From Microbacterium endophyticum (GTDB lineage Bacteria; Actinomycetota; Actinomycetes; Actinomycetales; Microbacteriaceae): a DNA stretch of 64,000 bases. The stretch lies in contig NZ_CP049255.1 in assembly GCF_011047135.1 (NCBI RefSeq), positions 434,001 through 498,000 of the forward strand, in the 5' to 3' direction. Shown here in pieces: positions 61,765-64,000 of the stretch (position 1 is its first letter; each line of letters starts with the position of its first letter). The notes under the pieces are model-generated. The model searched no databases, was not told where the DNA came from, and saw only the letters and a program-made list of their open reading frames with translations. Made by a program: the position numbers and the translations under genes.

Positions 61765-62655
61765 TCAGGGACGCAGCCCTGTTGTCACCCGGTCACGAAG
61801 AGTGAGGTCAGGATGCGTCGCTGTGGCGCGCCACCCGGCATCCGCCAAGATCGATCGCACCTCAGGGCCTTGCCATTCCCCATGCTCGATGGCGATCATT
61901 CCGCCCGGATGAGCGAGCCTCATCCCGACAGCACTCAAGATACGCACGACATCAAGACCGTCAGGCCCACCATAGAGCGCCTGCGGGGGGTCGTAGCGCC
62001 GCACCTCCGCGTCTCGCGGGATCGCCCCGTCCGGAACGTAGGGCGGGTTGGATGCCACAACGCTCACCGTTCCGTCGAGTTCGGGAAAGGCGTTTTCGAG
62101 ATCGATGAAAGCGAGACGGAGATTGTCGCCTGCAAGCCGTGCCGCATTCTGTCGCGCCCAGATGAAAGCGTCGACAGAGTTTTCGGCGGCGAAAACGCGC
62201 GAGTGGGGTACCTCAGTCGCCATTGAAATCGCGACTGCACCGGAGCCGGTACCGAGGTCGACACCGATGGGCGCCGGCGATGCGGATGACTGCAACCCGT
62301 CAATCGCGATCTGTGCCAGCAGCTCCGTCTCGGGTCGCGGCACGAAGACTCCCGGGCCCACAGCGAGTTCCACCTGCCGAAACGGCGCAACCCCTGTGAT
62401 GTGCTGCAGCGGCTCGCGTCGTGCTCGACGCTCAATCGCATCGGCGAATAAGGCCCGTCGCGCGGAATCAATATCTACCCCGCGGATCATGGCCGACTGC
62501 AGACCGCCGCGAGACGTTTCGAGCACATGCGCGGCCAGAAGCTCAGCGTCTACCTGGGGATCGGTGACGCCCGCATTCTGGAGAGTTTCGGACGCGCCAC
62601 GCACGATCGCGGCGAGAGAGAAGGAAAGAGGCGGAGTATCGGGAGAATCGGTCAT
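61765..62655 (-). CDS. prmC: Release factor glutamine methyltransferase
   Basis: 296 residues. It methylates the GGQ glutamine of peptide release factors 1 and 2. The N-terminal helical domain (about 1-85) is followed by the SAM-binding Rossmann fold: F-V-P-R-P-E-T-E near 105, D-L-G-T-G-S-G-A-V-A near 130, and the catalytic N-P-P-Y-V-P near 205. The ATG at 62655 is used; the frame is open to 62757 without family similarity. It heads the transcription unit running into the atp operon. The partner prfA, often directly upstream, is not present; cysK is divergent instead. Confidence 0.95.
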   Translation of the reverse strand: MTDSPDTPPLSFSLAAIVRGASETLQNAGVTDPQVDAELLAAHVLETSRGGLQSAMIRGVDIDSARRALFADAIERRARREPLQHITGVAPFRQVELAVGPGVFVPRPETELLAQIAIDGLQSSASPAPIGVDLGTGSGAVAISMATEVPHSRVFAAENSVDAFIWARQNAARLAGDNLRLAFIDLENAFPELDGTVSVVASNPPYVPDGAIPRDAEVRRYDPPQALYGGPDGLDVVRILSAVGMRLAHPGGMIAIEHGEWQGPEVRSILADAGWRATATHPDLTLRDRVTTGLRP

Positions 62656-62718
62656 GATCGGCGTCAAGCCTAACCGGGTGGATTCGTCATATTCGGCGAT
62701 GACCCTGGATTGCTCGCC

Positions 62719-62724
62719 TAGGCT
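62719..62724 (+). promoter_or_regulatory. -10 hexamer TAGGCT upstream of cysK
   Basis: TAGGCT lies 36 nt before the ATG at 62761, predicting a short leader of about 30 nt rather than a leaderless mRNA; an AAAGG sequence is in that leader. Confidence 0.4.
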
Positions 62725-62760
62725 GGTGGACCGTTGAGACTTCCCCGCGAAAGGCATGGC

Positions 62761-63699
62761 ATGTCAGGCATTCACTCCGACATCACGACAGCATTTGGCA
62801 ATACTCCCCTGGTACGACTCAATCGCGTCGCCGAAGACGTTGAAGGCAACATTGTTGCCAAGCTCGAGTTTTACAACCCGGCTTCGAGCGTGAAAGACCG
62901 TCTCGGTGTCGCGATCGTCAACGCAGCCGAGGCATCCGGGGCGCTACAGCCCGGTGGCACGATCGTCGAAGGCACAAGCGGCAACACCGGTATCGCGCTG
63001 GCGATGGTCGGTGCGGCTCGCGGCTACCGCGTCATTCTGACGATGCCTTCATCGATGTCCCATGAGCGCAAAATGCTCCTCAAGGCATATGGCGCAGAGC
63101 TGGTCCTGACTGAGCCTTCCCTCGGAATGAAGGGCGCTGTCTCACGGGCCGAAGAGATCGCGGCCGAAACCCCCGGCGCAGTGTTGGCCAAGCAGTTCGC
63201 CAACGAGGCGAACCCCGCAATCCACCGCGCCACAACGGCGGAGGAAATCCTCCGTGACACCGATGGCCAGGTGGACTACTTCGTCGCCGGGATCGGAACA
63301 GGCGGCACGATCACGGGTGTCGGACAGGTACTGAAAGAGCGCGTCCCCGGGGTCAAGGTCATCGCTGTCGAGCCCGCCGACTCACCCCTCCTCACAAAGG
63401 GCACCCCCGGCCCTCACAAGATTCAGGGCATTGGCCCGAACTTCGTGCCCGAGATTCTCGATCAGGACATCATCGACGAGGTCATCGACGTCGAGTTCGA
63501 CGATGCGATCTCGACGGCCCGAGATGTGGGAACGAAAGATGGCATCCTGGTCGGAATCTCCAGCGGCGCGGCGGTGTGGGCAGCACTGCAGGTCGCAGCC
63601 CGTCCCGAGGCCGCAGGCAAGAACATCGTCGTGATCATCCCTTCCTTCGGAGAGCGCTACCTGTCGACCCCGCTGTACGCAGACCTCAAAGAAGACTGA
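62761..63699 (+). CDS. cysK: Cysteine synthase A (O-acetylserine sulfhydrylase)
   Basis: 312 residues, PLP-dependent. It makes cysteine from O-acetylserine and sulfide. The PLP lysine is in N-P-A-S-S-V-K-D-R near 44; E-G-T-S-G-N-T-G-I near 72 binds substrate; [10 protein letters not shown] near 180 is the phosphate loop; G-I-S-S-G-A near 265 closes the PLP site. The ATG at 62761 fits the family N-terminus; the frame opens earlier at 62734. It is followed 2 bp later by cysE, whose product supplies its substrate and normally binds it in a complex. Confidence 0.96.
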   Translation: MSGIHSDITTAFGNTPLVRLNRVAEDVEGNIVAKLEFYNPASSVKDRLGVAIVNAAEASGALQPGGTIVEGTSGNTGIALAMVGAARGYRVILTMPSSMSHERKMLLKAYGAELVLTEPSLGMKGAVSRAEEIAAETPGAVLAKQFANEANPAIHRATTAEEILRDTDGQVDYFVAGIGTGGTITGVGQVLKERVPGVKVIAVEPADSPLLTKGTPGPHKIQGIGPNFVPEILDQDIIDEVIDVEFDDAISTARDVGTKDGILVGISSGAAVWAALQVAARPEAAGKNIVVIIPSFGERYLSTPLYADLKED

Positions 63700-63701
63700 C
63701 G

Positions 63702-64000
63702 ATGGCGGTATGGGTCCACGTCCGTGAAGACATTGCTGCCGCGAAACTGAGGGACCCCGCTGCGCGCAGCAATCTCGAAATCGCGCTCATGTACCCCGGG
63801 CTGCACGCAATCTGGGCGCATCGCGTCAACCACTGGCTGTGGAAACGTGGGGCTCGTTTTCTCGCGCGCGCTGGCTCGCAGCTGATGCGCTGGCTCACCG
63901 GCATCGAGATTCACCCTGGCGCAACGATCGGTAGACGATTCTTCATCGACCACGGCATGGGCGTTGTCGTCGGCGAAACAGCTGAAGTCGGTAACGACGT
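63702..64000 (+). CDS. cysE: Serine O-acetyltransferase, 3' end outside window
   Basis: The first 99 residues are visible, ending in the left-handed beta-helix region at [13 protein letters not shown]. The N-terminal helices ([16 protein letters not shown]) and [20 protein letters not shown] identify CysE, which acetylates serine for cysteine synthesis. The short N-terminus is the compact type found beside cysK in many bacteria. It starts 2 bp after the cysK stop, so the two are cotranscribed. Confidence 0.95.
   Translation, partial: MAVWVHVREDIAAAKLRDPAARSNLEIALMYPGLHAIWAHRVNHWLWKRGARFLARAGSQLMRWLTGIEIHPGATIGRRFFIDHGMGVVVGETAEVGND

Noticed and set aside
62656..62760. Possible regulatory RNA between prmC and cysK
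   Set aside because: The 105-bp gap is explained by two divergent promoters; no conserved riboswitch-like structure was seen.

Overview
This window looks like chromosome of a free-living actinobacterium, most likely family Microbacteriaceae. The basis is gene content and order rather than any marker gene. There is an actinobacterial atpIBEFHAGDC operon preceded by prmC, a threonylcarbamoyl-AMP synthase and a WecA/MraY-type transferase. There are nusA-ylxR-infB-rbfA and truB-ribF blocks, MEP-pathway genes (dxr, ispG) beside an RseP-type protease and proS, alanine/proline-rich proteins, GTG starts, and repeated TAGGCT-type -10 hexamers 6-7 nt before start codons (leaderless starts). No rRNA, tRNA, CRISPR array, insertion sequence, prophage or plasmid function was seen, and no stretch over 300 bp lacks a gene.

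Layout. 1-10.8 kb: YceI (cut by the left edge), FKBP, a TetR regulator facing an adenosine-deaminase/flavin-monooxygenase operon, PrsW, a fumarylacetoacetase-family hydrolase, a small membrane protein with an apparent frameshift, aspartate ammonia-lyase, a metallophosphoesterase and a membrane-anchored molybdopterin oxidoreductase. 10.8-18.8 kb: low-affinity phosphate transporter (PiT) with a PHO-box-like triple repeat upstream, oligopeptidase B, phosphofructokinase, a SNF2 helicase and a lipoprotein. 18.9-28 kb: deoC, then the translation block (ribF, two small membrane proteins, truB, with mutY on the opposite strand, rbfA, infB, ylxR, nusA). 28-35.8 kb: amino-acid:cation symporter, DUF308-lipase fusion, lipoprotein, proS, ispG. 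35.8-44.6 kb: a TrpE-TrpG fusion behind a clear tryptophan attenuator, RseP, a membrane protein plus YcnI, a divergent MurE-like ligase, dxr and a lipoprotein FKBP. 44.6-52.3 kb: acyltransferase, OsmC, asparaginase, an orphan EccC-like ATPase, PP2C phosphatase, a membrane protein and YaaA. 52.3-62.7 kb: ATP synthase operon. 62.7-64 kb: cysK-cysE (cysE cut by the right edge).

Most of the window is housekeeping. The best regulatory finds are: (i) a four-segment trp attenuator with a 13-residue leader peptide carrying two adjacent Trp codons and apparently a leaderless start (35876-35975); (ii) three tandem 11-nt PHO-box-like repeats upstream of the phosphate transporter; (iii) a perfect 7-2-7 palindrome abutting the predicted -10 of the adenosine deaminase/monooxygenase operon, whose neighbour is a TetR regulator; (iv) a long nested palindrome between ispG and proS resembling a REP-type element. 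I did not find a convincing, entirely new multi-gene system. The nearest candidates are the deaminase-monooxygenase operon, the MurE paralogue with altered specificity motifs, and the orphan EccC-like ATPase next to a PP2C phosphatase.
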